Source of the DNA: Malaciobacter marinus
GTDB lineage: Bacteria > Campylobacterota > Campylobacteria > Campylobacterales > Arcobacteraceae
Reading direction: 5' to 3'
DNA: 64,000 bases
Assembly (NCBI RefSeq): GCF_003544855.1
Contig: NZ_CP032101.1
Coordinates: forward strand, 2,604,001 to 2,668,000
Notes under the pieces: model-generated
What the model was told of the DNA's origin: nothing
Seen by the model: the letters and a program-made list of their open reading frames with translations, nothing else
The model's database searches: none
Position numbers and translations under genes: made by a program
Part shown: piece by piece, positions 7,854-17,356 of the stretch
Layout: every line of letters starts with the position of its first letter
Numbering within the stretch: the first letter of the stretch is position 1

Positions 7854-10402
7854 TAAATGAATTTAATTTAAATAAAGTAAATCTAAAAGTAGAAGAGTTA
7901 ATATCAAATAATGCAAGTGATTTTGAAATATCAAAAGTATTTAAAAATCACATAAAAGAGTACAAGAAATCAATAGATATTGTACTTGATACTACTGGTG
8001 GAAAAGATTTTTTTGTAAAAAATACAAAACATACAGATAAATTTTTAACTTCTTTATATAAATATATTCTAAGAAAACATTTTGGTTCATATCAACCTAT
8101 GAGTACAGCTATTCCTATTACTTTAGTTGCCCTTGGAAGTTATGGAAGAGAACAACTTTGTATCTATTCTGATATTGATTTGATGATACTTTATGAGGAT
8201 ATTAAAGGTTATAATTTAAAAGAGATTATGGAAGACTTTATTACTCTTGCTTGGGATTGTGGATTAAAATTGGGTTCAAGAGTTCATGAACTAAATGAAA
8301 TAGAAGATGCAGTGAAAGAAGATATTACAATAAAAACTTCAATCATTGAATCAAGAGTAATTTGTGGTTCAAAATATCTTTGGTTTGCTTATGAAAATAC
8401 TTTAAATAATATCAGAAAAACAGATATAGAAGATTTTGTAATTGAAAAACTTGAAGAACATAAACAAAGACTATTAAAATATCCACTAAAAATGGAGCCA
8501 AATATAAAAGATGGATATGGAGGGCTTAGAGAATCAAATATGATTTCTTGGATGTCTTATATTCTTTATGGTACACAAAATACTAAAGATTTAATAGGCA
8601 AAGAGATAACAGAAGAAGAACATAAAATATATAGAAGTTCTTTAGAGTATATTTTTCAAGTTAGAAATGCACTTCATAATATATCAAAAAGAAAATTAGA
8701 TGTTGTAAACTTTGATGTATTACCAGAGCTTAGCTCAAAACTTGGTTTTATAAATAAACCAAGATATACAAAAGAGAGACAATGCATGTCAAAGCTTTTG
8801 TATTCATTGCATAATATTCATTTCTTTTCTACTGTAATGGTAAAAAAGTTTGCAAGAGTTTTATTAAAACAAAATACTGAATTAAAACTATTAAAAAGTA
8901 CAAGACTTAAAAAGAACCTTTATTTATTTGAGGGAAAAGTTTATACATCTTTTCATAGAAAACCTATAAGTTTAAATCTATTTTTAAAAGAATTAATTTC
9001 TTTACCAAAAGAAGTTAAATCTTTTGATAGATCTTATATTTATTATGCAAGTAAAATCAAAGTTCCTACAAAACAAACAAATGAATTAAAGAAAAACATT
9101 AAAACTTTGCTATTAAAAACATCTTTATATCCAATAATAAAACTTTTATATAATTCAAATTTATTTAAAGCAATAATACCTATTACAAAAAAAATAATAA
9201 ATCAACCTCAATTTGATGGATATCATCAACACCCAGTTGATATACACTCAATAAAAACCTTAAAAAAGATTGAAAATATTGAAGATACATTTATCAAAGA
9301 GATTTATGATTCACTAACTCCTAGTGAAAAATCAGTCACAAAACTTGCTGCACTTTTACACGATGTAGGAAAAGGAAGAACTGGAGATCATCATATAGCA
9401 GGAGAAAAACTCTCTAAGAATTTCATGCTTTCTTTAGATTTTGATAGCAAACAAGTGCAAATGGGAAGTCAATTAGTAAGATATCATAATAAAATGAGTG
9501 CTTATGCTAAAAATGAAGATATATACTCTGAAAGAATAATCTTAGCATTTACAGGTATTGTAAAATCAAGACAAATGTTAAAAATGCTTTATATTGTAAC
9601 TTATGCTGATATCTCAGCAGTTGGTAAAAATGTGTTTAATAGCTCAACGGCTTCACTTTTAAAAGAACTCTATTTTCAATCACTTCCAGCTTTTGAGAAT
9701 CTTGAGTTATTAAAAGAAAGCTCAAGAAGGGTTGCAAAAATCAATACAATTAAAAATTTAAAAAGATACAAAGAGTTATCTAATCTTATGAAAAGAAAAA
9801 TAAAGTATATCTCATCAAATCAAATTTTCTTAAGATTAAAAGCTGAAGATATTTTAGATATTGCAATAAAAGCAAAAGATGTAAATAGCTATATATATAA
9901 AATCACAAATAATCAACAATTGGTTATTAGAATAATTAGAAAAATTCCTTTAAATTTAGGTTTTTTACTTGGAAAATTAGAGTTTCTAAATATTTTTAGT
10001 ATGAATATTTTTAAACTTTATGATGAGAAAAAAGCTTTTGAGATTACTTTTAGTGAAAAAGTTGACCAAGGAGATATTGAGCTTGTTAAACAAATAATTG
10101 AAAGTTCATTTGATATGAGCAAGATAACAAAAACTAGAAAACCTGTTATCAAAAAAAATGAAGTTATTGCAAACTGTAACCATAGTCCATATCTAGCTTC
10201 GCTTCAAGTAAAAACAAAAGATCAAAAGGGACTTTTTGCTTATATTGCAAAAATATTTGATGATTTTAATATCGAAATTGAAAGTGCTAAACTTGCTAGT
10301 ACTAAAAATTACACAAGAGATTTAATTTTGATTGAGAAAAATGGAACTTTTTGTGGGAAACAAGATGAAATTATCAATCTTATTTGCTCAAATGAAGATT
10401 AA
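7850..10402 (+). CDS. glnD: [Protein-PII] uridylyltransferase / uridylyl-removing enzyme
   Basis: Bifunctional sensor that uridylylates PII when glutamine is low and removes UMP when it is high. At 850 residues it is near the E. coli length of 890. The nucleotidyltransferase motif GSYGREQ followed by YSDIDLMI lies near residues 95-114. The HD hydrolase motif LLHDVGKGRTGDHH is near 501-514. A clear ACT domain occupies about 775-845 (SLQVKTKDQKGLFAYIAK); a first, more divergent ACT-like region precedes it. Translation is coupled to the NtrC-like gene by a four-base overlap. Its substrates are plausibly the two PII proteins encoded within 8 kb. The stop overlaps that of the convergent aas gene. 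Confidence 0.95.
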   Translation: MINEFNLNKVNLKVEELISNNASDFEISKVFKNHIKEYKKSIDIVLDTTGGKDFFVKNTKHTDKFLTSLYKYILRKHFGSYQPMSTAIPITLVALGSYGREQLCIYSDIDLMILYEDIKGYNLKEIMEDFITLAWDCGLKLGSRVHELNEIEDAVKEDITIKTSIIESRVICGSKYLWFAYENTLNNIRKTDIEDFVIEKLEEHKQRLLKYPLKMEPNIKDGYGGLRESNMISWMSYILYGTQNTKDLIGKEITEEEHKIYRSSLEYIFQVRNALHNISKRKLDVVNFDVLPELSSKLGFINKPRYTKERQCMSKLLYSLHNIHFFSTVMVKKFARVLLKQNTELKLLKSTRLKKNLYLFEGKVYTSFHRKPISLNLFLKELISLPKEVKSFDRSYIYYASKIKVPTKQTNELKKNIKTLLLKTSLYPIIKLLYNSNLFKAIIPITKKIINQPQFDGYHQHPVDIHSIKTLKKIENIEDTFIKEIYDSLTPSEKSVTKLAALLHDVGKGRTGDHHIAGEKLSKNFMLSLDFDSKQVQMGSQLVRYHNKMSAYAKNEDIYSERIILAFTGIVKSRQMLKMLYIVTYADISAVGKNVFNSSTASLLKELYFQSLPAFENLELLKESSRRVAKINTIKNLKRYKELSNLMKRKIKYISSNQIFLRLKAEDILDIAIKAKDVNSYIYKITNNQQLVIRIIRKIPLNLGFLLGKLEFLNIFSMNIFKLYDEKKAFEITFSEKVDQGDIELVKQIIESSFDMSKITKTRKPVIKKNEVIANCNHSPYLASLQVKTKDQKGLFAYIAKIFDDFNIEIESAKLASTKNYTRDLILIEKNGTFCGKQDEIINLICSNED

Positions 10403-10413
10403 TCTTCATTTGA
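10388..10413. terminator. 26-bp perfect palindrome forming both gene ends (glnD and aas)
   Basis: The sequence from 10388 to 10413 is its own reverse complement. It contains the stop codons of both convergent genes, which share TTAA at 10399-10402, and it encodes Ser-Asn-Glu-Asp as the last four residues of each protein. A hairpin of about 11 bp could form in either transcript, so a bidirectional terminator role is likely, although no long U tract follows. Confidence 0.55.
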
Positions 10414-13400
10414 AGCCAATTTAGATACAGCTTTAAAATCCATCTTTCCACTACCAAGTCTTGGTATTTGTTCTACAACTTTATATTCACTTGGAATTAA
10501 AAGTTTATTATCAAAAGAGTTTTTAATTTTTTGCTTTAACTCTTGAAGTTTTAAAGAAGAGATATTACTTAAAAGTAAAACTATTTTCTCTCCTTTTTTT
10601 TCATCTTTCATAACACTTGCCACAATTTCAATATCATCATCAATAAGTTTTTCAATTTTTCTTTCTATAAAAGATAGGCTTATCATCTCTCCACCAAGCT
10701 TTGCAAATCTTGAATATCTATCAACAATGCTCAAAAATCCTTCACTATTTATTTTTCCTTTATCACCTGTGATATACCAAGTTCTACCATCTATTTGTTT
10801 TAATACACTTTTTGTTTTTTCTTTATCATTTAAATAGCCTTTCATAACCTGAATACCACTAATTAAAACCATTCCTTCTTCTTCAACTTCTAAAGGCTCA
10901 AAGGTTTCAGGATTAACTATTTTTATCATAGTTCCAGGTATTGGCATACCAACGCTTCCTTTTAATGTTCCTTTTTGAATACTAAAATCAGAAGCAACAA
11001 TATTAGGTAAATTACAAGCTGCAACAGGTGAAGTTTCAGTTGTCCCATAACCTTCTAAAATCTGCTTATTAAACTTTTTATAAAACTCATTTGCAACTTT
11101 TTCACTTAATTTTTCTGCACCTGCTATTACAAACCTTAAAGATTCAAACATTAAAGGATTTATTTTCCTATTTTTTGTATAAAGTCTAAAAAAAGTAGAA
11201 GTTCCACACATAATAGTAACCTTATACTTACTAACTTGTTTTGCAATAGTCTGGCCATCAGTTGGGTCTGCACTACAAACTGCGAAAACTCCTTCCATTA
11301 AAGGTAAAAAAGTTGTTACAACTGTTCCAAAAGCATGAAAAAGGGGTAATGAACCTAAAATAATATCTTCATCATTTACATTTAATACATTTGCAATTTG
11401 TGAACAGTTTCCAACAATATTATCATGGCTTAATTCAATTGCTTTTGGAGTATCTTCACTTCCACTACTAAACATAATAAGTGCAGTTGAATCTTTTTTT
11501 ATTTTTTTTATATGAAAAGTTTTCAATATAAAACTTGGAAGGGTAACTACACTTAATAAAGTTATTAATCCTTTTAATTTTGATAACTTTTTCTTTTCCT
11601 CTTCTAAAATAATAAGTTCAAAATTATTTTCTAATTCATCAAGATTTATTCCCTTATCTTTTAATTTTTCTAAAAACTTTTTAGAAGTTATTACTCTTTT
11701 TGCTTCTGCTTTTTTAAGTGAATTTACAACTACTTTAAAAGAGCTTGTATAATTTACATTTATTACTTTTTTTCCAAGCATTAATAAAGCTGTATTTATA
11801 AAGCTTCCAGCAGCACTTGCAGGAAGCATAACAGCGATACTACTCTCTTCATACTTTTTTAAAAGATTTTTAAAAAGTATTGAAACAGTTAAAAATTTGT
11901 ATGCACTTAATGTAAGTCCTGTTGAATCTGTAATTATAGTTTTTGTTTTTACTTGCTTTAATCTATCAAAAATTTCACAAGGAACAGTTTGCATATTTTT
12001 TATATGCTCTACCCAAGCTGTAGTAGATAAATCTAAAACCTCATTTTTGATTCTATTTGCATTTGCTTTATCTTTTTTTATTGGTTTTGAAAAGGAAACT
12101 GTAACTAAATTTGTTCTTCTATTTTGAATAAATTTTTTATTTGCTCTTGAGAACATACTCTCCCATAAACCTCTTATATAAAAAGCTACCACATCTACAT
12201 CTTGTGTAGTTAAAGATAAAATTCTTTCAAAACCTTTTTTAAACTCTCCTAAGTGTCCATTTCTTGTAATTGCTCCTTCTGGAAAAATCACTACTACATT
12301 TTTCTTATCAAGTTCATTTGCAATTATTGAAAAGCTTTTTTTGCTTGAATAACTAGAAATAGATATGGCATTAAAAAACTTCAAAAGCCAGTTTAAATAC
12401 CACTTTTCATAAATTGATTTTTCCATTACAAACTTAATATCTCTTGGAGTTGCCATATAAATTATTGCCCAATCAATCCATGAAACATGATTTCCTAAAA
12501 GTAAAACTCCTTTATTTGAATCAATATTATCAACTCCACTAACTTCAAGCTTATACTTTAAACCAACAATAAATTTTAAAAAAAATAGTATCATAGATTG
12601 AGGAATTGATATAACTGTATAAAAAGCACCAATAATAGTAATTGCAAGTAAAATATAAATTGTATATAAAGTATCTAAATTATAATACGAAACAATAGTT
12701 GTCATAACTAAAATTGCAAACATGAAAATTGATTGAAGCCAATTGCTTCCTGCTAAAATAGTCCCAAGTTTTACTCTTTTACTATTAAATTGAATCAATG
12801 AATTTAAAGGAACAATAAACAAGCCTCCAAAGAAACCAAAAAATATAAAATTTATTATTAGTTGTGTTGGCGTTTGTAGTAAAGTAGAAGTGAAAATTGT
12901 TGTTGCCATAAATATGGCTGCAATAGGAATGGTTCCTACTTCAATATAATGTCTTGAATACTTTGAATAAAAAAATGCTCCCAATGCAATTCCTATTCCA
13001 CTTGAGGCTAAAATTATATTTATTATAAATACATCTTGTATATTTAAATACTGTTTTGCATAAGATGGAAATACTGCAAGCATACCTTGTGAAACAGCCC
13101 AAAAAACACTAAGACCTATAATTGATAAAAATATTATATGATTTGATGTAATGTGTTTTATATTTTTTGCAAGTAAGTCACCTTTGATATATCTTTTTAA
13201 ATCAAAAGCATAAGCTTTTCTTTTTTTGTTTATTTTTAATTTTTTCAATACTAAAAATGATACTGTAAGCTCTAAAAAAGCAATAGGAATAATACAAAAA
13301 GCAAGTGGCATTACACTATTTAATAATTCATTTTGATTTGTAAGAATACTTAAATTATATGTAGTATAAAAAGTTTCAAAAATATAAGAAAAAACAGCCA

Positions 13401-13857
13401 TAGTAAATAAAATTGCAATAATAGAAATAGCTTGCAAATGAGAATTTCCTAAAGCAATATTATTTTTACCATAAATATCTATTATTATTCCAAACTTTGC
13501 AGGTGAATAAATAGCACTTTGAATAGCTAAACAAAAAAGAAAAAACATTGCTAAGTAAAAACTTGAAAACATATATGCAAGAAGTATCAATAAGCTTAAA
13601 CTAAAAGAAGAAAATGCTCCATATATTAAAATATCTCGCTTATTAAATCTATCACTTAAGTATCCACTAAAAGAAAACAATAATATAAAAGGGATAATGA
13701 TTAAAAGATTTATTATAGATATCCAAAAAACTTGAGTAGAGCCATCAAAAACCTTAAATGCGATATTTTGAAGAATAATCTTATGGGAAATATCCACGAA
13801 TACATTACAAAAAACAACAAATAAAAATGCCATTTTAATTTTAGAATAATTTTTCAT
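10399..13857 (-). CDS. aas: Fused MFS transporter / acyltransferase / acyl-ACP synthetase (Aas-LplT type)
   Basis: A three-part protein of about 1152 residues. Residues 1 to ~420 form a 12-segment major-facilitator module of the lysophospholipid-flippase (LplT) type. Next is a PlsC-type acyltransferase with LGNHVSWIDW (His-x4-Asp) near 455 and FPEGAITRNG. The C-terminal half is an AMP-forming synthetase with FSSGSEDTPKAIELSH near 795 and GYGTTETSP near 940. Together these import lysophospholipid and reacylate it in the inner membrane. I choose the ATG at 13857, which has TAAGG five bases upstream, over a GTG 18 bases earlier. A separate lplT gene next to aas is common; the single-chain fusion is also known in several bacteria. 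Its last four residues are specified by the palindrome shared with glnD. Confidence 0.9.
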   Translation of the reverse strand: MKNYSKIKMAFLFVVFCNVFVDISHKIILQNIAFKVFDGSTQVFWISIINLLIIIPFILLFSFSGYLSDRFNKRDILIYGAFSSFSLSLLILLAYMFSSFYLAMFFLFCLAIQSAIYSPAKFGIIIDIYGKNNIALGNSHLQAISIIAILFTMAVFSYIFETFYTTYNLSILTNQNELLNSVMPLAFCIIPIAFLELTVSFLVLKKLKINKKRKAYAFDLKRYIKGDLLAKNIKHITSNHIIFLSIIGLSVFWAVSQGMLAVFPSYAKQYLNIQDVFIINIILASSGIGIALGAFFYSKYSRHYIEVGTIPIAAIFMATTIFTSTLLQTPTQLIINFIFFGFFGGLFIVPLNSLIQFNSKRVKLGTILAGSNWLQSIFMFAILVMTTIVSYYNLDTLYTIYILLAITIIGAFYTVISIPQSMILFFLKFIVGLKYKLEVSGVDNIDSNKGVLLLGNHVSWIDWAIIYMATPRDIKFVMEKSIYEKWYLNWLLKFFNAISISSYSSKKSFSIIANELDKKNVVVIFPEGAITRNGHLGEFKKGFERILSLTTQDVDVVAFYIRGLWESMFSRANKKFIQNRRTNLVTVSFSKPIKKDKANANRIKNEVLDLSTTAWVEHIKNMQTVPCEIFDRLKQVKTKTIITDSTGLTLSAYKFLTVSILFKNLLKKYEESSIAVMLPASAAGSFINTALLMLGKKVINVNYTSSFKVVVNSLKKAEAKRVITSKKFLEKLKDKGINLDELENNFELIILEEEKKKLSKLKGLITLLSVVTLPSFILKTFHIKKIKKDSTALIMFSSGSEDTPKAIELSHDNIVGNCSQIANVLNVNDEDIILGSLPLFHAFGTVVTTFLPLMEGVFAVCSADPTDGQTIAKQVSKYKVTIMCGTSTFFRLYTKNRKINPLMFESLRFVIAGAEKLSEKVANEFYKKFNKQILEGYGTTETSPVAACNLPNIVASDFSIQKGTLKGSVGMPIPGTMIKIVNPETFEPLEVEEEGMVLISGIQVMKGYLNDKEKTKSVLKQIDGRTWYITGDKGKINSEGFLSIVDRYSRFAKLGGEMISLSFIERKIEKLIDDDIEIVASVMKDEKKGEKIVLLLSNISSLKLQELKQKIKNSFDNKLLIPSEYKVVEQIPRLGSGKMDFKAVSKLASNED

Positions 13858-13937
13858 ATTTACCTTAATAGTCACAAAATAAACAAGATTTTAATTAAAT
13901 ATTCTTTAATTTTACTAAAACTGTATTTAAAAAATAC

Positions 13938-13977
13938 ATCAACATATCTTGATATATAAATATTAATATGTTATAAT
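13938..13977 (+). promoter_or_regulatory. arsR promoter with overlapping ArsR-type operator
   Basis: The palindrome ATCAA-CATATC-TTGAT occupies 13938-13953. Its right half merges with the -35 TTGATA (13949-13954), which is 17 bases from a perfect -10 TATAAT (13972-13977). A repressor bound here would block RNA polymerase, as expected for ArsR. The arsR ATG follows at 13997 after an AAGGAG site. Confidence 0.8.
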
Positions 13978-13996
13978 TTTGCAAGGAGTCTAAATA

Positions 13997-14326
13997 ATGG
14001 AAACTTTTTTAAAAACAATAAGCGCAGTAAATGATGAGACAAGATTACGAATTTTAAACTTTATTGACATTAATAAACAAGTTTGTGTTTGTGATATAGA
14101 AAACTCTTTTGATATGATTCAATCAAGAGTTTCAAGACACTTAAAAATATTAAAAGAAGCTGGTTTTTTAAGTGTTGAAAGAAAAGGAAGATGGGCTTAT
14201 TATGATATAAGAACTCCAATGGATGAATTTAGACAATCTATTTTAAAAGAGATTAGTTATCTTGAGTTAAATATACCTATACTTAAAAAAAGTTGCTCAA
14301 ATGAAAAAGATGGAGCAACTATATGA
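13997..14326 (+). CDS. arsR: Arsenic-responsive ArsR-family repressor
   Basis: 109-residue winged-helix metalloregulator that leaves its operator when it binds arsenite. The helix that carries the metal site contains QVCVCDIE, with Cys30 and Cys32 matching the CVC motif of classical ArsR proteins, and there is a further Cys in the C-terminal KKSCSNEK. The recognition helix region is [18 protein letters not shown]. It heads the arsenic cluster and overlaps arsB by four bases (ATGA). The operator overlapping its own promoter implies autorepression. A second copy of the operator lies upstream of the permease at 16050. Confidence 0.93.
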   Translation: METFLKTISAVNDETRLRILNFIDINKQVCVCDIENSFDMIQSRVSRHLKILKEAGFLSVERKGRWAYYDIRTPMDEFRQSILKEISYLELNIPILKKSCSNEKDGATI

Positions 14327-15576
14327 TATTAGCAAGTGGGATTTTTCTACTAACTCTTATTTTTGTTATTTGGCAACCAAAAGGTTTACAAATAGGAACA
14401 ACAGCAGTAATTGGAGCAATAATTGCTTTAATAGCAGGTGTTGTAAGTTTTAGTGATGTACAAATTGTTACAAGTATAGTATGGGATGCAACTTTAGCAT
14501 TTATAGGTATTATTATTCTTTCTTTAGTACTTGACGAAATTGGTTTTTTTGAGTGGGCTGCACTTAAAATGGCAAGATTTTCAAATGGAAATGGTTTGAA
14601 AATGTTTGTTTACTCTATCTTATTGGGTGCTTTTGTTTCAGCACTTTTTGCAAATGATGGAGCAGCACTTATACTAACTCCTATTTTACTTGCAAAAATG
14701 AGAATATTAAAACTAAATTTAAAAACTATTATTGCATTTTTACTTGCTGGTGGATTTATAAGTGATAGTGCATCTTTACCTTTTGTATTCTCAAATCTTA
14801 CAAATATAGTTACTGCTAATTACTTTAATATAGGATTTGCTCAATATTTCTTTGATATGTTTATTCCTTATATTATAAGTGTAATAGCATCAATATTTTT
14901 CTTATGGCTAATTTTAAGAAAAGATATTCCAAAAAGTGTTGATATATCACTTTTAAAAGAGCCAAAAACTGCTATTAAAGATATGAAACTATTCTATTTT
15001 TCATGGCTATTTTTAGCAGTTTTACTTGTAGGTTATTTTATTGGAGATATTTATGGATTGCCTGTTAGTTTATTTGCTTTAGGTGGAGGTATAATCTTCT
15101 TAATAATTGCAAGTATAGCAAAAACAGTAAATCCAAAAACTATTATAAAAGATGCACCATGGCAAGTTGTATGGTTTAGTATTGGACTTTATATAGTTGT
15201 TTATGGACTTAAAAATGCAGGATTAACTGATTATTTGACAATAGTTTTAAAAGATTTAAGCTTAAGAGGTGATGCAATTGCAGTTATAAGTACAGGTTTT
15301 ATTGCAGCATTTTTAAGTGCTATTATGAATAATATGCCAACAATTATGATTATGGATATAGCTTTAGAAGATATTGGAAATCAAGCTATGATTTACGCAA
15401 ATATAGTAGGATGTAACTTAGGACCAAAAATGACTCCATTTGGTAGTTTAGCCACGCTATTATGGCTTCATGTCTTAGCAAAAAAAGGTGTAAATATCTC
15501 TTTTGCCCAATATAGTAAATTTGGGATGATAATAACACCACCAGTACTATTAATAGTACTACTTACATTAATTTAA
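14323..15576 (+). CDS. arsB: Arsenite efflux pump membrane subunit
   Basis: 417-residue inner-membrane carrier of the ArsB type that exports arsenite or antimonite. The protein is almost entirely hydrophobic, about 11-12 segments. Family motifs are visible: [20 protein letters not shown] in the middle and [10 protein letters not shown] ... [18 protein letters not shown] near the C-terminus. No arsA ATPase is nearby, so the pump would run on the membrane potential. It is translationally coupled to arsR by a four-base overlap and followed by arsC after 11 bases. Confidence 0.93.
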   Translation: MILASGIFLLTLIFVIWQPKGLQIGTTAVIGAIIALIAGVVSFSDVQIVTSIVWDATLAFIGIIILSLVLDEIGFFEWAALKMARFSNGNGLKMFVYSILLGAFVSALFANDGAALILTPILLAKMRILKLNLKTIIAFLLAGGFISDSASLPFVFSNLTNIVTANYFNIGFAQYFFDMFIPYIISVIASIFFLWLILRKDIPKSVDISLLKEPKTAIKDMKLFYFSWLFLAVLLVGYFIGDIYGLPVSLFALGGGIIFLIIASIAKTVNPKTIIKDAPWQVVWFSIGLYIVVYGLKNAGLTDYLTIVLKDLSLRGDAIAVISTGFIAAFLSAIMNNMPTIMIMDIALEDIGNQAMIYANIVGCNLGPKMTPFGSLATLLWLHVLAKKGVNISFAQYSKFGMIITPPVLLIVLLTLI

Positions 15577-15587
15577 AAGGGTAAAAA

Positions 15588-15989
15588 ATGGAAAAAAAAG
15601 TTTTAATTTTATGCACAGGAAACTCTTGTAGAAGTATCATAGCAGAGGCTTTAATAAATGCAAAATGTGATGGTATAAGTGCTGATTCTAGTGGAGTAAA
15701 AGCTAGTGGAAAAGTAAACGCTAATGCTAAAAAAATTCTTGAAGATAAAGGAATTTGGCAAGAGAAATATCATTCAAAAACAATTGATACAGTAATAGAT
15801 AATGAATACGATTTAATAGTAACTGTGTGTGATAATGCAAATGAAACTTGCCCTATGTTTCCCAAAAAGACTAAAGTTATTCATGTGGGATTTGAAGATC
15901 CAGATGGAAAAGATTTTGAAGCATTTAAAAAAACATATATAGAAATAGAAGAAATATTACTTCCTAAAGTAAAACATGCACTTTTATAA
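15588..15989 (+). CDS. arsC: Arsenate reductase, thioredoxin-linked low-molecular-weight phosphatase type
   Basis: 133 residues. Reduces arsenate to arsenite for export by ArsB. The phosphatase P-loop is CTGNSCRS (Cys9 to Ser16), and the two further redox cysteines are Cys81 and Cys88 in VTVCDNANETCP, the pattern of the pI258 ArsC family that uses thioredoxin rather than glutaredoxin. AGGGTAAAA precedes the ATG. It lies third in the arsR-arsB-arsC operon. Confidence 0.94.
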   Translation: MEKKVLILCTGNSCRSIIAEALINAKCDGISADSSGVKASGKVNANAKKILEDKGIWQEKYHSKTIDTVIDNEYDLIVTVCDNANETCPMFPKKTKVIHVGFEDPDGKDFEAFKKTYIEIEEILLPKVKHALL

Positions 15990-16007
15990 AAACTATTATT
16001 TTAATTT

Positions 16008-16023
16008 ATCAATACATCTTGAT
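16008..16023 (+). promoter_or_regulatory. Second ArsR-type operator, before the permease gene
   Basis: ATCAA-TACATC-TTGAT, the same 5-6-5 palindrome as the arsR operator, lies in the 60-base space between arsC and the permease. A TATTAT at 15994-15999 could serve as a -10 just upstream. It suggests that the permease is transcribed separately and also under ArsR control. Confidence 0.7.
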
Positions 16024-16049
16024 AAATAAACTTTACATTAGGAGATTTT

Positions 16050-17003
16050 ATGTTTGATTGGCTCGTAAATTTAAGTGCAATATTTGTATTTGACACTTTA
16101 AATCTTGAAAGAGGTAGCCATTTAGGTGAAGCTTTACATTTTTTTATTTATGACACTATAAAAATTTTTATACTTTTAATTACTATTATTTATATTGTTA
16201 CACTTTTAAGAAGTTATTTTCCTATTGAAAAAGCAAGAGAGTATATTAGTGGTAAAAACAAGATTGTTGGTCATTTTTTAGCTGCAATTTTTGGAGTTAT
16301 CACCCCTTTTTGTTCTTGTAGTGCAATTCCTTTATTTTTAGGTTTTTTACAAGCTAGAATACCTTTAGGAGTTACTTTTTCATATTTAATCTCAGCTCCA
16401 CTTAGTGATGCTGTTGTTATTGCTTTACTGTTTTCACTATTTGGTTGGAAAATTGCTTTACTTTATGTTGGTATTGGAGTACTTATTGCTATTGTAGCTG
16501 GATTAATTATTGGAAGTATGAATTTAGACAAAGAGGTTTTAATTGAAGTAAAGCCTATTGATGCACAATATCAAGAAGAGAAAGAACCTTTTTCTTATAA
16601 ACTTAAAGAAGCATGGATAAATACTGATGATATATTTAGAAAAATATATTTATATGTAATTATAGGTGTTGGTATTGGTGCATTTATACATGGCTATATT
16701 CCAGCTGATTTTATAACAAAATATGCAGGTGGAAATGCTTGGTATGCTCCAATAGTTGGTGTAATTATGGGAATTCCTATGTATAGTAATGCAGCTGGGA
16801 TTTTACCCCTTGTAGAAGTATTAACACAAAAAGGAATGCTTCTAGGAACTGCCTTATCTTTTATGATGGCTGTTGTTGCTTTAAGTCTTCCAGAAGCTAT
16901 GATTTTAAAAAGGGTTTTAAGTATAAAGTTAATATCAATATTTTTTGGTATTGTAGGAAGTGCCATACTTTTAACTGGGTACTTATTTAACGCGATTTTA
17001 TAA
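16050..17003 (+). CDS. Permease of the DUF318/ArsP family
   Basis: 317-residue inner-membrane protein with about eight segments. It contains the family hallmark TPFCSCSAIPLFLGFLQA with a CSC pair, then SAPLSDAVVIALLFSLFGW, and a second-half repeat MGIPMYSNAAGILPLVEVL. In Campylobacter ArsP, a member of this family exports trivalent organoarsenicals; other members occur with metal or redox genes. Here it sits directly after arsC, has its own ArsR-type operator at 16008-16023 and an AGGAG ribosome site, so export of methylated or organic arsenic is the likeliest role. The exact substrate cannot be read from the sequence. Confidence 0.85.
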   Translation: MFDWLVNLSAIFVFDTLNLERGSHLGEALHFFIYDTIKIFILLITIIYIVTLLRSYFPIEKAREYISGKNKIVGHFLAAIFGVITPFCSCSAIPLFLGFLQARIPLGVTFSYLISAPLSDAVVIALLFSLFGWKIALLYVGIGVLIAIVAGLIIGSMNLDKEVLIEVKPIDAQYQEEKEPFSYKLKEAWINTDDIFRKIYLYVIIGVGIGAFIHGYIPADFITKYAGGNAWYAPIVGVIMGIPMYSNAAGILPLVEVLTQKGMLLGTALSFMMAVVALSLPEAMILKRVLSIKLISIFFGIVGSAILLTGYLFNAIL

Positions 17004-17041
17004 AACTTTATTAAAAATTATAAATCAAAAAAGGATAAAAA

Positions 17042-17281
17042 ATGAAATTACAAATACTTGGAACAGGTTGTCCTAAATGCAAAGCTTTAGAAGAAACTGT
17101 AAAAAAAGCAGTTTCAAAAGTTGGTGGTTTTCATGAAGTTGAAAAAGTTGAAGATCTTGTAGAAATTATGAGTTTCAATGTTATGAGTACACCAGCACTT
17201 GTAATTGATGGAAAAGTAAAATCAAATGGTAAACTTTTAAATGAACAAGAAGTTATATCTTTAATGAATAGTTCTTCTTAA
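17042..17281 (+). CDS. Small thioredoxin-like redox protein (CxxC)
   Basis: 79-residue thioredoxin-fold protein of the MTH895/TM0996 'redox-active disulfide' family. The active site is TGCPKC (Cys10 and Cys13) at the end of the first strand, and the cis-proline segment MSTPALVIDG is present. It follows the permease by 38 bases with an AAAGGATAAAAA ribosome site. This small family is very often encoded next to DUF318 permeases, where it may deliver or accept electrons or bind the metalloid via its thiols. Its pairing here supports a role in arsenic handling; the biochemical partner is inferred. Confidence 0.85.
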   Translation: MKLQILGTGCPKCKALEETVKKAVSKVGGFHEVEKVEDLVEIMSFNVMSTPALVIDGKVKSNGKLLNEQEVISLMNSSS

Positions 17282-17356
17282 AATTTATATTCTTAAGTAA
17301 GTATAACTATATTCATTGTAGAATTACTAAAATAAATAGTTCAAAAGGCTTTACTT

